From assembly GCA_000831005.1 (NCBI GenBank), contig CP007152.1, forward strand, positions 3,782,001 through 3,846,000: DNA of 64,000 bases, written 5' to 3'. A program made the translations under genes and the position numbers. The notes under the pieces are model-generated. The model was given only the letters and a program-made list of their open reading frames with translations. It was not told the DNA's origin and did no database searches. Below are positions 21,099-30,626 of the stretch, piece after piece (position 1 is the first letter of the stretch; each line of letters begins with the position of its first letter). Source of the stretch: Marinobacter salarius (GTDB lineage: Bacteria; Pseudomonadota; Gammaproteobacteria; Pseudomonadales; Oleiphilaceae).

Positions 21099-22007
21099 AT
21101 GGATACAGACACCAGTCCGGTGTGGCAAAGACACGCCTCGGCCATCCTCAGCGGGTTCCTTGGGGACTGGCTTGAGGCGCGAAACAACCCTTTGGCGGTG
21201 CCCATGGAGTTCTTCCACGGGCGCTCGCCCATTGACTTGTCGGCACCCGCAGTGGAGTCGCCCGGTTCGACACTGTGCCTGTCCATACATGGTTTGATGG
21301 AACTGGAGACGGTTTGGGACCTTCCGGGGCAAGCCGATACTCACTACGGGTCCCTACTGGCTGACGAAGGACGCTCCATCACACCGCTTACCCTTCGCTA
21401 CAACACCGGCCGACCGATTTATCGCAATGGCGAAGACCTTGCCGAGCTTCTGGAAACCCTGATCCGCCGTTGGCCGGTGCCAGTTGAGCGAATTATTCTG
21501 ATGGGCCACAGTATGGGCGGGTTGCTGATTCGCAGTGCCTGCCATCATGGTCAGTATCTAGCTCACCGCTGGGTTGAGAAACTCACCGACTGTGTCTACA
21601 TCGGTTCGCCACACGATGGTTCCTGGCTGGCAAAAGGCGCGAAGGCCACAGCCGACCTGATGAACCGGGCACCACGGGATTACCTGCGCGTGGTGGGTGA
21701 GGTGATCGATCTGCGCAGTGAGGGTATTCGCAATCTGTCCCGCGGGGAGGTTGTTCATGGGAATGAGGGCGAACCTCCTCTGCTACCCGGAACCCGGCAT
21801 TACGTTGTCTGTGGCCTGCTGGCGCGATCCCGTCAACATCCGATCAACGCCCTGTTTGGAGATGCGCTGGTGCATGAATCCAGTGCTCGTGGCCATGAGC
21901 GGAGGGGCTGGACACTCAGTGGTGTCGCCAGCTTCCCCGGCGTTGACCATATCCGTCTGGCCCATCACCCGGATGTGGCCAGCCAACTGAAGGAGTGGCT
22001 GTTATGA
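21099..22007 (+). CDS. Alpha/beta-hydrolase, PGAP1/lipase-like
   Basis: 302 residues. The nucleophile elbow is GHSMGGLLIRS, an oxyanion-type SIHGLME lies upstream, and a C-terminal PGVDHIRLAHHPDV supplies a likely catalytic His. There is no signal peptide, so it should act in the cytoplasm. Substrate unknown; esterase or lipase by fold. The ATG at 21099 is chosen over an upstream TTG. It overlaps the next gene by ATGA. Confidence 0.75.
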   Translation: MDTDTSPVWQRHASAILSGFLGDWLEARNNPLAVPMEFFHGRSPIDLSAPAVESPGSTLCLSIHGLMELETVWDLPGQADTHYGSLLADEGRSITPLTLRYNTGRPIYRNGEDLAELLETLIRRWPVPVERIILMGHSMGGLLIRSACHHGQYLAHRWVEKLTDCVYIGSPHDGSWLAKGAKATADLMNRAPRDYLRVVGEVIDLRSEGIRNLSRGEVVHGNEGEPPLLPGTRHYVVCGLLARSRQHPINALFGDALVHESSARGHERRGWTLSGVASFPGVDHIRLAHHPDVASQLKEWLL

Positions 22008-22291
22008 GCGAACATAATCGCAATTGGTGGGCTGGCGTTGCCGATATAACAGCCAGTGGCCTCAATCACGGCGCTCTCAAAGTGGAGCGTATTCATCTGT
22101 CGATTGCGGATGAAACCTTCAATATTCTGCAACGGGTGCCGATTGCCCGGCCCTGGAGTGAGGCTGTTCGCTCCATCCACCACGGCATTTCCCGTCTCTC
22201 CTATCGCAGCGTTTCGCTGGCGGCTGCCAGTCTTGAAGCATCCGTGAAATACATCAATGCGCCGAAAAATTGCAAAGCTGACATTAACTAA
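22004..22291 (+). CDS. Hypothetical protein coupled to the hydrolase
   Basis: 95 residues beginning at the ATGA overlap with the hydrolase stop. It contains ETFNILQRVPIARPWSEAVRSIH and looks like a soluble helical protein. The overlap suggests translational coupling and a partner role. A short length caused by an indel near its end cannot be excluded. Confidence 0.55.
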   Translation: MSEHNRNWWAGVADITASGLNHGALKVERIHLSIADETFNILQRVPIARPWSEAVRSIHHGISRLSYRSVSLAAASLEASVKYINAPKNCKADIN

Positions 22292-22441
22292 CATGAAAAT
22301 GAGGTGAACAGACCGTATTGTGCATTTAACCCACATCCCGCCAATTTGTAGGTAGCCTGAGTTCAGGTAATCGGTATGACGCTTTACCGGTTAATCCAAC
22401 AGGAAATCAATCATTTCCGAACTCAGAAGGATGGATGCGAT

Positions 22442-23020
22442 ATGAGCTATAAATCCGGTTTTGCCTATGTAACGGTTCTGGCCTCGGCCATGCTGGCCGC
22501 CCCGGTTGTATCAGCCCAGGACAACACCGATCGCGACAGCTCCGGTGTATATCTGAGCGGCAGTTATGGTGGCTACAAAGCCCATGGTGGCGAGTTTGAT
22601 GATGAAAACGATCTGTTCGGCGTGGGGCTGGGCTACCAGTTCAACCAGTTCTTCGCCCTGGAAGCCGAGTACATTGATTTCGGCAACTTTGGCGACGATG
22701 ACGTCGATGGCAAGTTGAAGGGTACTTCCCTTGGCCTGATCGGGCGGCTGCCTTTGACAGATACCTTTGGTGTTTATGCTAAGGCTGGCGCATTTGCTTC
22801 GTCGTTCGATGTAGACGCGTTTGACGAAAGTGAGACCTACGATGAGGTCAATCCATTTGTCGGTGCCGGTGTTGATTTCCGGGTCACCGAACAGTTGACG
22901 GCGTTTGCGGAATACAACCGCTACAACGTTGATATCGACGAAGACGACTTCAATGGCCAGGTCACCAATGACGGGCCGGACTTCGATACCGGTCGTGTTG
23001 GTATGCGTTTCCAGTTCTAA
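22442..23020 (+). CDS. Outer-membrane beta-barrel protein (OmpA/OmpX-like)
   Basis: 192 residues from the ATG at 22442, preceded by AAGGATGG. A signal peptide ends at VVSAQ, then alternating beta strands (GVYLSGSYGGYKA, FFALEAEYIDFG) lead to the C-terminal GRVGMRFQF, whose terminal Phe is the outer-membrane assembly signal. The very acidic loops fit a marine protein. About eight strands. It is followed by a strong terminator. Confidence 0.85.
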   Translation: MSYKSGFAYVTVLASAMLAAPVVSAQDNTDRDSSGVYLSGSYGGYKAHGGEFDDENDLFGVGLGYQFNQFFALEAEYIDFGNFGDDDVDGKLKGTSLGLIGRLPLTDTFGVYAKAGAFASSFDVDAFDESETYDEVNPFVGAGVDFRVTEQLTAFAEYNRYNVDIDEDDFNGQVTNDGPDFDTGRVGMRFQF

Positions 23021-23032
23021 CGTAAGTACCTG

Positions 23033-23066
23033 AAAAACCCGGGGCGGTTCTGGCCCCGGGCTTTTT
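23033..23066. terminator. Bidirectional rho-independent terminator
   Basis: Stem CCCGGGGC/GCCCCGGG is flanked by AAAAA on the left (23033-23037) and TTTTT on the right (23062-23066). It serves the barrel gene on the plus strand and cysK on the minus strand. Confidence 0.9.
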
Positions 23067-23093
23067 ATCAGCTTCTCTGCAATACCTACCGTA

Positions 23094-24065
23094 TTACTGA
23101 ACGTTTTCCAGCTCGCCAAACCGCTCTGCGAACAGCGCTGACGACAAGTAGCGCTCGGCGGAATCCGGCAGAACCACCACGATATTCTTGCCCTTGAATT
23201 CCGGCAGCTTTCCGATTCTGACCGCAGCCACAACCGCTGCACCACAGGAAACACCACAGAGGATGCCTTCCTCCTGCATCAACCGGTGCGCCATGTCCAT
23301 GGCGTCCTGATTGCTGACTTTTTCCACCCGGTCCACCAGGTCCATGTCCAGGTTGCCCGGAATGAAGCCGGCGCCAATGCCCTGGATCTTGTGGGGTGCT
23401 GGTGTTTGGTCCTGACCGCCGCGGGCCTGAGTGATGATTGGCGAGTCTTCCGGCTCCACGGCAACGGTGGTGATGGCCTTGCCTTTGGTATTGCGGATGT
23501 AACGGGTTACGCCGGTCAGGGTGCCGCCGGTACCAACCCCGGAAACGAAGATGTCGATGGCACCGTCGGTATCGTTCCAGATTTCGGGCCCGGTGGTGTC
23601 CTCGTGGATGCGGGGGTTGGCCGGGTTCTCGAACTGCTGTGGCATGAAGCAGTTGTCCGGGTCTTCAGCAACGATCTCTTCGGCCTTGGCGATGGCGCCT
23701 TTCATGCCCTTCGCCGGCTCCGTAAGCACCAGTTCCGCCCCCATGGCCTTCAGTACTTTGCGGCGCTCAAGGCTCATGGATGACGGCATGGTCAGTTTCA
23801 GCTTGTAGCCTCTCGCAGCAGCGACGAAAGCCAGCGCGATGCCGGTGTTACCGCTGGTGGGCTCGACGATCGTCATGCCGGGTTTGAGAGCGCCACGCTT
23901 TTCCGCATCCCAGATCATGGCGGAACCGATCCGGCACTTCACGGAATAGGCCGGGTTGCGCCCTTCAATCTTGGCCCAGATGGTGGCCCCTTCGTTGACC
24001 CGATTAAGCTTGACCAGCGGGGTGTTGCCGATCGACAGCGAGTTGTCTTCGTAGATCTTAGCCAT
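23094..24065 (-). CDS. cysK: Cysteine synthase A (O-acetylserine sulfhydrylase)
   Basis: 323 residues from the ATG at 24065, with AAAGGAG ahead. The PLP Lys lies in NPAYSVKCRIG, the substrate loop is TSGNTG, the phosphate-binding loop is GVGTGGTLTG, and the C-terminal region has GVSCGAAV. It converts O-acetylserine and sulfide to cysteine in the cytoplasm. Full family length. It shares the bidirectional terminator with the convergent barrel gene. Confidence 0.95.
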   Translation of the reverse strand: MAKIYEDNSLSIGNTPLVKLNRVNEGATIWAKIEGRNPAYSVKCRIGSAMIWDAEKRGALKPGMTIVEPTSGNTGIALAFVAAARGYKLKLTMPSSMSLERRKVLKAMGAELVLTEPAKGMKGAIAKAEEIVAEDPDNCFMPQQFENPANPRIHEDTTGPEIWNDTDGAIDIFVSGVGTGGTLTGVTRYIRNTKGKAITTVAVEPEDSPIITQARGGQDQTPAPHKIQGIGAGFIPGNLDMDLVDRVEKVSNQDAMDMAHRLMQEEGILCGVSCGAAVVAAVRIGKLPEFKGKNIVVVLPDSAERYLSSALFAERFGELENVQ

Positions 24066-24112
24066 GGTGTCGTCTCCTTTGCGTTTTCCCTGTCGCAAAA
24101 GGATAGCATCAG

Positions 24113-27046
24113 CTAGCCCCGTCTGGCTGCCTGATCTTCAGTGGTGAGAGCTTCCAGGCGGTTGCGGCCGTTTTGCTTGGCGAGATACAGCGCCTTGTCT
24201 GCCAGCCGAAGGAATTCCGCCGGCACCGTGTCCTTGCCGGGTGTGCCAGTGGCCAATCCAATACTCACGGTAAAGCGGATCTGTTCGTCGTCGCAGCAGG
24301 TGGCTTGCCCCGCCAGACCCTCGCGGAATGCTTCCAGCCGCGAAACCAGCTCATCACGGTCGCTGAAGCTGGTGAATATCACAAACTCCTCACCGCCGAA
24401 CCGGGTAAGGCGGTCTGTGTCACGCCGAAAGTGAGAGCGCATGGTATCTGCCAGCGCCACCAGACAACGGTCGCCCGCGTCGTGGCCGTAGGTGTCGTTG
24501 ATTTCCTTGAAATGGTCCGCGTCCACCATCGCCACGGCAAAGCCGGCTCCGTGTCGTTGACACCAATGGAAGCTCTTGCTGAACTCACGGTCGAAATAAC
24601 TGCGATTGCCGATCTGAGTCAGGTCGTCTGTTACGCTGAGATGCGCAAGGCGGTCATTGGCCGCAGCGAGTTCATGATTCAGGCGCCCGAGTTTGCGGTT
24701 CCAATAGAACAGCAACCCCAAGAGCACCACGGCACCCATGATGAGCTGGAATACCAGGGTGTAGTCGACGGTCTGTTCCAGTTTGAGTCCTGCCCATTGT
24801 TGTTCAATGGTTTTAAGCTCCGCTTCCGTCAGGCTGGACACCAATTTTTGCATGATGTTGAAGAGTTCGGGCTGGTCATTCCGAGTGGCGACCCCCAGGG
24901 TCCAGTCTGCGGGAATTCGCCCGAGCACTTTCAGGTCCGCCAAACCCAGCTCCTGCATGTTGTAGCTGGCGGTGGACAGAGTGCCAAGGTACCCCGCCAG
25001 CTTCCGTTCCTGAACCATGCGCAGTCCGGTTTGTTCGCTGGGCACTTCCACCAGATTGAGGCCGGGATTGGTTGTCCTCAGCAGTTCCAGAAAAGCGTAG
25101 TCCTTTACCACGCCGACCGGCCGGTCCCCCATGTCGTCCAGTGTATTGATGTAGGGGGCTTCCACACGTCCCAGAAGCACGCTGGGAATCTGGATATAGG
25201 GTTTTGTGAAATTCAGGTATTCAAGCCGCTCCGGTGTTTCCATGGCCATGGAAAGCATGTCGCAGTGTCGGTTTTTGACTGCCTTTATGGACTCGGACCA
25301 GCTGTCTACGGGAAGAGGGGTGAATGTGATATTGGAACGATTCGCAAACAGGGCGAAGATGTCGGCGGAAATACCGAGGTGTTTATCGTTTTCGCTGAGG
25401 CCCTCCAGTGGCAGCCAGTCAGGGTCTACGCAGATGGTCAGTTGTCGGTTGCGGTCGGCCAGCCAGGCCTGTTCGGCATCGGAGAACGTTAACGGGCCGG
25501 TGGCCGGTGTCCGGTTACGACGGGCGGAAGCGCCAAGCCAGCGATTCTCGATAGTGCGCATTTCCGTTGGGCTGATGGCCTCCAATGCGGCGTCCATTAT
25601 AGAGGCGAGCGGCTCAAGAGCGGGACGCACGCCAAAGCGCAGGTCTTCTCCCGGCATGCCATCAAGGGTCATTTCGCCGGCAATATTCACTCCGGCAATG
25701 CGAAGCTCCCTCACCCAGTAGTTTCCGTTTGGCAGGGCTGCCAAGGCAACATCGACGGAGCCCTCAGCCAGAGCCCGGAACATGGCCTGCTGGGAGGTGA
25801 AAGCGAACACATTGTCGCCCAATGCCTCACGAAGGGGTCCCTCGTAGTAAATACCTGAACCAATAGCGACCTTCAGTCCCTGCAAGTCTGCTGGCGAGCT
25901 GAATGCCAGATTCTTATCCAGAGTGAAGGCGACGTTGGGAATGGTATGGTAGGGCCGGGTGAACCGTATGAACGCTTCGCGTTCGTCGGTTTTCGAGATA
26001 TTGGCCATGATATCAATGTCACGGTCCATAAACCGGGGGTACAGTTCCGACCATTGCCCGGGCACCGGTACGATTTGCAGGCCGGTCAGATCCGATATCC
26101 GGTTCAGCACGTCAACGGACAGTCCTTGCAACGCGTCTGCGTCGTGAAAGCTGAAGGGCGCATAGTCACTCATAAAGCCCACCCGTACCGGGCCGACCTC
26201 ACTGATGTAGTGCTGATGGGCATCACTCAGGGTAAAACCCGACGATTCAGCAATGCTGGTCCCGCCGTATTCCTGCCACCGCTTGAACAGTTCCTCAATG
26301 CGCTTATCGGGAATGGCAGCCAGGCCGCTGCTGACCACGTCAAACAACTCATCGTTTGATTTCAGAACGCCAAGTCGAAAGTCTTCTTTCGACCATTCTC
26401 CCAACGGTGCGGGGCCAGCAATCTCCAAAAACCGGAAGCCGGCCTCGTTAGCGTAATAGTTCAGGGTCAGTTCAGGACCGATGATGCCGTCCACCCAGCC
26501 GAAGGCCAGTGCCCGGACCAGACCAGGAATGGAATCGTAGGTGACGAGCGACAAGCCCGCCGTTTCAAGTGCATCGCGGAAATAGGCGTCACGCACAACG
26601 CCAATACGGTAGTCATTGAGGGATCCCGGGGAATCAATGTCTTTGAGCGGGTTGGCTGGGTCATGCATCAGATGCATCTGGCGAATGTGGTACGGCTCGG
26701 TAAACTGTATGGTTCTGGCGCGGCCGTCGTTGTATGAAATTCCTTCGATAACGTCGATGTCGCCGCGCTGGAATGCACCGAACACTTCGGGCCAACTGCC
26801 TGCCCGAAACTCAATGTCCAATCCTGACTGGCTAGCCACCTCCCGGACTATATCGATAGAGAAGCCGGAGGCTGTGCGGCCCGCCATGGACGTGTAAGGT
26901 TTGTTGTCGGCCACAATGCCAACGGAGATGGGTTCTTTTACAGAGGGCCAGGCAGGCATCGATAGGAAGGTGAGCGCCAGTACACCGAAAATGCTAGCAA
27001 GCAGTGTGATCAGAGATGGCCTTTGCCAGGCAATTACAGCGCTCAT
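24113..27046 (-). CDS. Diguanylate cyclase with three periplasmic solute-binding domains
   Basis: 977 residues from the ATG at 27046. After an N-terminal signal or anchor helix come three SBP_bac_3 domains in tandem (about residues 38-260, 285-505 and 530-750), beginning near PISVGIVADNKPY, PVRVGFMSDYAPF and LTICVDPDWLPLEG. A membrane helix (about 765-785) leads to a GGDEF domain with the active motif RFGGEEFVIF. It should bind small solutes in the periplasm and make cyclic di-GMP in the cytoplasm. Single and double SBP-GGDEF proteins are known; three sensor copies is unusual. The frame is intact across nearly 3 kb. No EAL domain. Confidence 0.9.
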   Translation of the reverse strand: MSAVIAWQRPSLITLLASIFGVLALTFLSMPAWPSVKEPISVGIVADNKPYTSMAGRTASGFSIDIVREVASQSGLDIEFRAGSWPEVFGAFQRGDIDVIEGISYNDGRARTIQFTEPYHIRQMHLMHDPANPLKDIDSPGSLNDYRIGVVRDAYFRDALETAGLSLVTYDSIPGLVRALAFGWVDGIIGPELTLNYYANEAGFRFLEIAGPAPLGEWSKEDFRLGVLKSNDELFDVVSSGLAAIPDKRIEELFKRWQEYGGTSIAESSGFTLSDAHQHYISEVGPVRVGFMSDYAPFSFHDADALQGLSVDVLNRISDLTGLQIVPVPGQWSELYPRFMDRDIDIMANISKTDEREAFIRFTRPYHTIPNVAFTLDKNLAFSSPADLQGLKVAIGSGIYYEGPLREALGDNVFAFTSQQAMFRALAEGSVDVALAALPNGNYWVRELRIAGVNIAGEMTLDGMPGEDLRFGVRPALEPLASIMDAALEAISPTEMRTIENRWLGASARRNRTPATGPLTFSDAEQAWLADRNRQLTICVDPDWLPLEGLSENDKHLGISADIFALFANRSNITFTPLPVDSWSESIKAVKNRHCDMLSMAMETPERLEYLNFTKPYIQIPSVLLGRVEAPYINTLDDMGDRPVGVVKDYAFLELLRTTNPGLNLVEVPSEQTGLRMVQERKLAGYLGTLSTASYNMQELGLADLKVLGRIPADWTLGVATRNDQPELFNIMQKLVSSLTEAELKTIEQQWAGLKLEQTVDYTLVFQLIMGAVVLLGLLFYWNRKLGRLNHELAAANDRLAHLSVTDDLTQIGNRSYFDREFSKSFHWCQRHGAGFAVAMVDADHFKEINDTYGHDAGDRCLVALADTMRSHFRRDTDRLTRFGGEEFVIFTSFSDRDELVSRLEAFREGLAGQATCCDDEQIRFTVSIGLATGTPGKDTVPAEFLRLADKALYLAKQNGRNRLEALTTEDQAARRG

Positions 27047-27178
27047 CGGGTGATTCACAATTCTGTGGTGATTAACTAGTGAGTGTAGTCGTTGGCGGGT
27101 TATTTGCCCAATGACGAGGTGATTCGTGGCCTGCGATTGCTGGTGCGTGATGGTAGGATGTCGCCACCTCAGTACGTT

Positions 27179-27916
27179 ATGGGAACGACCATGGGCCTTT
27201 TGTTTGAACAGATCGACAGCCAACCCTCATCATTGGGAGAGATCACGCTTCGCCGCCGTCGCATTCCGGCGCTGGGTGACCGGGATATCTATGAGGTGAA
27301 GCTGGGTGAAGAGTTTCTCATGTCCAGCATGTTTGTGGACGCGGAAGTAGCCCTGGCGGACCTGGGCCTGAACGCCGTCGAGGGCGAACAGCTTAAGGTG
27401 GTGGTCGGCGGCCTGGGGCTGGGCTACACCGCGGAAGCGGCCCTCAAACATGAGCGCGTGAGCGAGCTGCTGGTCGTGGATGCCCTAGACACCGTCATCC
27501 ACTGGCATCAGCAGGAAAAGGTTCCGTTGGGTAAAGTGTTGAATGCCGACCCACGTTGTCGCTATGTGTTGGGCAGTTTCTTCGATCTGGCGGTATCGGA
27601 ATCCGGTTTCGATACCGAAACCCCGGGCAGGGTGTTTGACGCCATCCTGCTGGACATTGACCATTCCCCCAGGGCCCTCCTGAATGAGTCCAATGCCAGC
27701 TTCTACAATGCTGAAAGCTTAGGCGGAATGGCGGCCCATCTGCGCCCTGGCGGCGTTTTCGCCATGTGGTCCAACGACCCGCCGGACGAGCCGTTCATGG
27801 ACGTGTTGCGAACTCTGTTCACGGATGTGGATGCGAAGGTGGTGTCGTTCTACAACCCGTTCCAGAATCGGGAGTCCACCAACACGGTGTTCCTGGCCAG
27901 AAAGCCGCTCAGTTGA
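27179..27916 (+). CDS. Spermidine synthase-like methyltransferase-fold protein
   Basis: 245 residues from the ATG at 27179; the ATG at 27191, just behind GGGAACG, is an alternative. The Rossmann core has GGLGLGYTAEAAL, an acidic strand end ELLVVDALD and DAILLDIDHSP, as in spermidine-synthase-like proteins. The N-terminal tetramerisation region is reduced, so real polyamine synthesis is not proven. The end overlaps the end of mgsA by 8 nt on the opposite strand. Confidence 0.7.
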   Translation: MGTTMGLLFEQIDSQPSSLGEITLRRRRIPALGDRDIYEVKLGEEFLMSSMFVDAEVALADLGLNAVEGEQLKVVVGGLGLGYTAEAALKHERVSELLVVDALDTVIHWHQQEKVPLGKVLNADPRCRYVLGSFFDLAVSESGFDTETPGRVFDAILLDIDHSPRALLNESNASFYNAESLGGMAAHLRPGGVFAMWSNDPPDEPFMDVLRTLFTDVDAKVVSFYNPFQNRESTNTVFLARKPLS

Positions 27917-28349
27917 CCGAGCGGCCGGTGTAGCTGGAGAAATCCGGCCTTTGCGGCTGGTGCTGATCATCCGTCATATAGGCGGATGTCAGGATGAACT
28001 CTGCGGTGGCCCGGTTGCAGGCGACGGGAATGTTCCACAATGCAGCAATGCGTAGCAGGGCCTTGATGTCCGGGTCGTGTGGCTGGGGTTCCAGCGGGTC
28101 CCAGAAGAACACCAGCAGGTCAATTTCCCCTTCCGCGATCTTGGCGCCAATTTGCTGGTCGCCTCCGAGCGGGCCACTGAGCAGGCAATGGATGTCGTCC
28201 CGGCCCAGGTTTTCCTTGAGCAACCGGCCAGTGGTGCCGGAGGCGTAGAGTCGGAGGGAGGCAAAGCGTGTCTGGTTGTCGGCGACCCAGTCCACCAGTT
28301 CTCTCTTTTTGTTGTCGTGGGCGACCAGAGCGACGGATTTAACGGCCAT
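27909..28349 (-). CDS. mgsA: Methylglyoxal synthase
   Basis: 146 residues with the family signature: VALVAHDNKKRELVDWV at the start, the phosphate-binding ASGTTGRLL, the catalytic Asp in SGPLGGDQQIGA, and FFWDPLEPQPHDPD. It converts dihydroxyacetone phosphate to methylglyoxal and phosphate, a bypass when triose phosphates accumulate, which fits the glycerol, GlpQ-like and TpiA genes in this window. Divergent from the DUF815 gene. Confidence 0.95.
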   Translation of the reverse strand: MAVKSVALVAHDNKKRELVDWVADNQTRFASLRLYASGTTGRLLKENLGRDDIHCLLSGPLGGDQQIGAKIAEGEIDLLVFFWDPLEPQPHDPDIKALLRIAALWNIPVACNRATAEFILTSAYMTDDQHQPQRPDFSSYTGRSVN

Positions 28350-28438
28350 TTGCGGTAAAGTCTCCTTTGTGGGGTGTGTCCGGTATAGGGCTCCAGTGTT
28401 TCATATTCGTGATAAACGCGGAACAGGAAATAGGTGTT

Positions 28439-29227
28439 ATGTCGACAGATCACGCCATCAACTGGGCAGAGACGCCCGCCGCCGTGTGGCGCCGCCACCG
28501 TCAGGGTCTGAGGGCCATTCGGCGGCTCGACCCGGTGGGTTGGGCCGACCTGACCGGCATCGAGCGACAGCAGGCTGCCCTAGCCCGTAACACCGAGCGC
28601 TTCCTGGCCGGTGAACCCTCAAACAATACGCTGCTCTGGGGAGCCCGGGGCACCGGCAAATCATCGCTGATCAAGGCGCTGCTTAACCGGTATCGGGAGC
28701 AGGGGCTACGGATGATCGAGGTGGACAAGGACGATCTGGTGAACCTGCCGGAGATCGTCGACGACATCGCTGAATTGCCTTGGCGGTTCGTGATCTTCTG
28801 CGATGATCTATCGTTTGAAGTAGGTGAGTCGGGTTACAAGGCGTTGAAAAGTGTGCTGGAAGGCTCGCTCGAGCTGCCGCCCGAAAACGTCAGGGTGTAC
28901 GCCACCTCCAACCGCCGGCACCTGATGCCGGAATTCATGGACGATAACCTGAAAAGCGAGATGCGCGGCGGCGAACTCCATCCGGCGGAGGCCATCGAGG
29001 AGCAGGTATCCCTGGCGGACCGGTTTGGGCTGCAGTTGTCGTTCTATGGTTTTCCTCAGGATGTATACCTGCAGGCCATTGATGCCCTGTTTCCCCAAGT
29101 GAGTGATCGCGAGGCGTTGCATCTTGAGGCCATTCGCTTTGCCACCAGCCGGGGTGCCCGTAACGGCCGCACGGCGCAGCAGTTCTACCGCCAGTTTGCC
29201 GGCGACCCGGATGCCTTTGGCCAGTAG
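28439..29227 (+). CDS. DUF815 family ATP-binding protein
   Basis: 262 residues from the ATG at 28439. Walker A is WGARGTGKSSLIKALL, Walker B is FVIFCDDLSFE, and VYATSNRRHLMPE is the sensor I region of this AAA family. An N-terminal region with QQAALARNTERF and LLWGARG is typical of DUF815. The exact role is unknown. It converges on the DUF3422 gene. Confidence 0.88.
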   Translation: MSTDHAINWAETPAAVWRRHRQGLRAIRRLDPVGWADLTGIERQQAALARNTERFLAGEPSNNTLLWGARGTGKSSLIKALLNRYREQGLRMIEVDKDDLVNLPEIVDDIAELPWRFVIFCDDLSFEVGESGYKALKSVLEGSLELPPENVRVYATSNRRHLMPEFMDDNLKSEMRGGELHPAEAIEEQVSLADRFGLQLSFYGFPQDVYLQAIDALFPQVSDREALHLEAIRFATSRGARNGRTAQQFYRQFAGDPDAFGQ

Positions 29228-29235
29228 GCAACTGG

Positions 29236-30544
29236 TTACTGTCGCCGCGCCAGCCTGATGAACCGGTGGTGAATCATCCGCACGCCGATGAACACCAGGC
29301 CCAGCACAACCGGTATGGCAATGCCCAGAACCAGCGAGGTGTTGACGTCGAATCCGGCGTCATCGGCGGACTCCAGCGCCAGCTTCAGCAGTGCCAGCAG
29401 GTAGTAGCTGATGACCACCACGGAAAACCCTTCCACTGTGTGCTGCATCATCAACTGGATTTTTGAGCGCCGGTCCATGGAGCTCAACAACTGTTGGTTC
29501 TGGCTCTGGATGGCCAGCTCCACCCGTGTACGCACCATGTCCGAGGCCCGGTCCACTCTGCGTGACAGGTCCTCCAGGCGTTCCTTCACCGATTCGCAGG
29601 TTTCCACCGCCGGTGTCAGCCGCCGGGTCATGAACTCGGTGATGGTGAGGTGTCCCGACAGCTCATCTTCCCGCAGCTCTTCCAGGCGGGTCAGCACCAG
29701 CTGGTGATAGGCCCGTGTCGCCGAGAAGCGAAAGGTGGCATGGGCGCGGAAGGCTTCGATGCGGGCCGCAATGTTGGTCAGATCCGCCAATACCTCACGT
29801 TCGTCGATGTCCTGGTTGTCCGCCAGGGACTGGGTTATCACCGCCAGTTGCTGGTCCATGTCGTTCAGCGAGGGTGTCATCTCCCGTGCCAGTGGCAGCG
29901 ACAGCAATGACATCAGGCGATAGGTTTCGATTTCCATCAGGCGTTGGGTCAGCCGGCCGAGCTGGCTGTCGGACATGTCCCGGTTGAGAACCATGAAGCG
30001 CCCAAACCCATCACTATGGAGCCTGAAGGTGCCCCACACCCGGGCCTTCCCTTCCCAGGGGCTGCTGCCCACCAGTCGTTCTCCCTCGAACCAGTGGCGG
30101 ATTTGCGCCAGGTCGGTTTCCGGGCCGTTTGAGGCTTGCTGCAGGTCAATATGAAAGGCGGCCACCACGGTGCCGGTGAGCTTCTCGAGCCATCCCTTGG
30201 GCAGCGACGAGATGCCGGTATCCTGGAAGCTGATGGTCGTCCCCAATACCCAGATTGATAAACGTGTAGGAGGCAAACTCCATGTGCATTTCACGCCGGA
30301 TACGCAGGGAGCCAAAGGTGGCCTCGTAGCAGCTGACGTCCTCCAGTGGTTCGGGTTGCCCCAGCATGATGTGCAGGTCTTGCCAGTGTCGGAACTGGAC
30401 GGCCCGTTGCTCCGGGGTGGTTAGCAGGGCAATGTGGGTAACCTGCGCCGGGCATGGCAGCACGTGGAACGGGCGGGAATGGAGCTCGTTGTAGAGCTCT
30501 GCCCGAAGAGGGTGCAGATCCAGCTGTGTGAGCGGCGGGTTCAA
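29236..30544 (-). CDS. DUF3422 family membrane protein (one frameshift)
   Basis: The N-terminal frame (30544 to about 30262) opens with LRAELYNELHSRPF, the DUF3422 signature. The rest continues in a second frame after an indel in a G-rich stretch near 30262. The total is about 436 residues: a cytosolic N-terminal domain, a helical middle with ETCESVKERLEDLSRRVDRA, and two membrane helices near the C-terminus (FSVVVISYYLLALLKLAL and GIAIPVVLGLVFIGVRM). Function unknown; such proteins are widespread in proteobacteria. Confidence 0.8.
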
Positions 30545-30626
30545 GGCTTGGTCCTTTGACGACGATTGAGGGGCCTACAACGGAACAATAAAGGCTCGCG
30601 GGTCGTTCCGAAAGACGACTTGTGGC

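Noticed and set aside
24173..25492. 439-residue plus-strand ORF
   Set aside because: Antisense to the diguanylate cyclase gene, whose domains are clear; a high-GC shadow frame.
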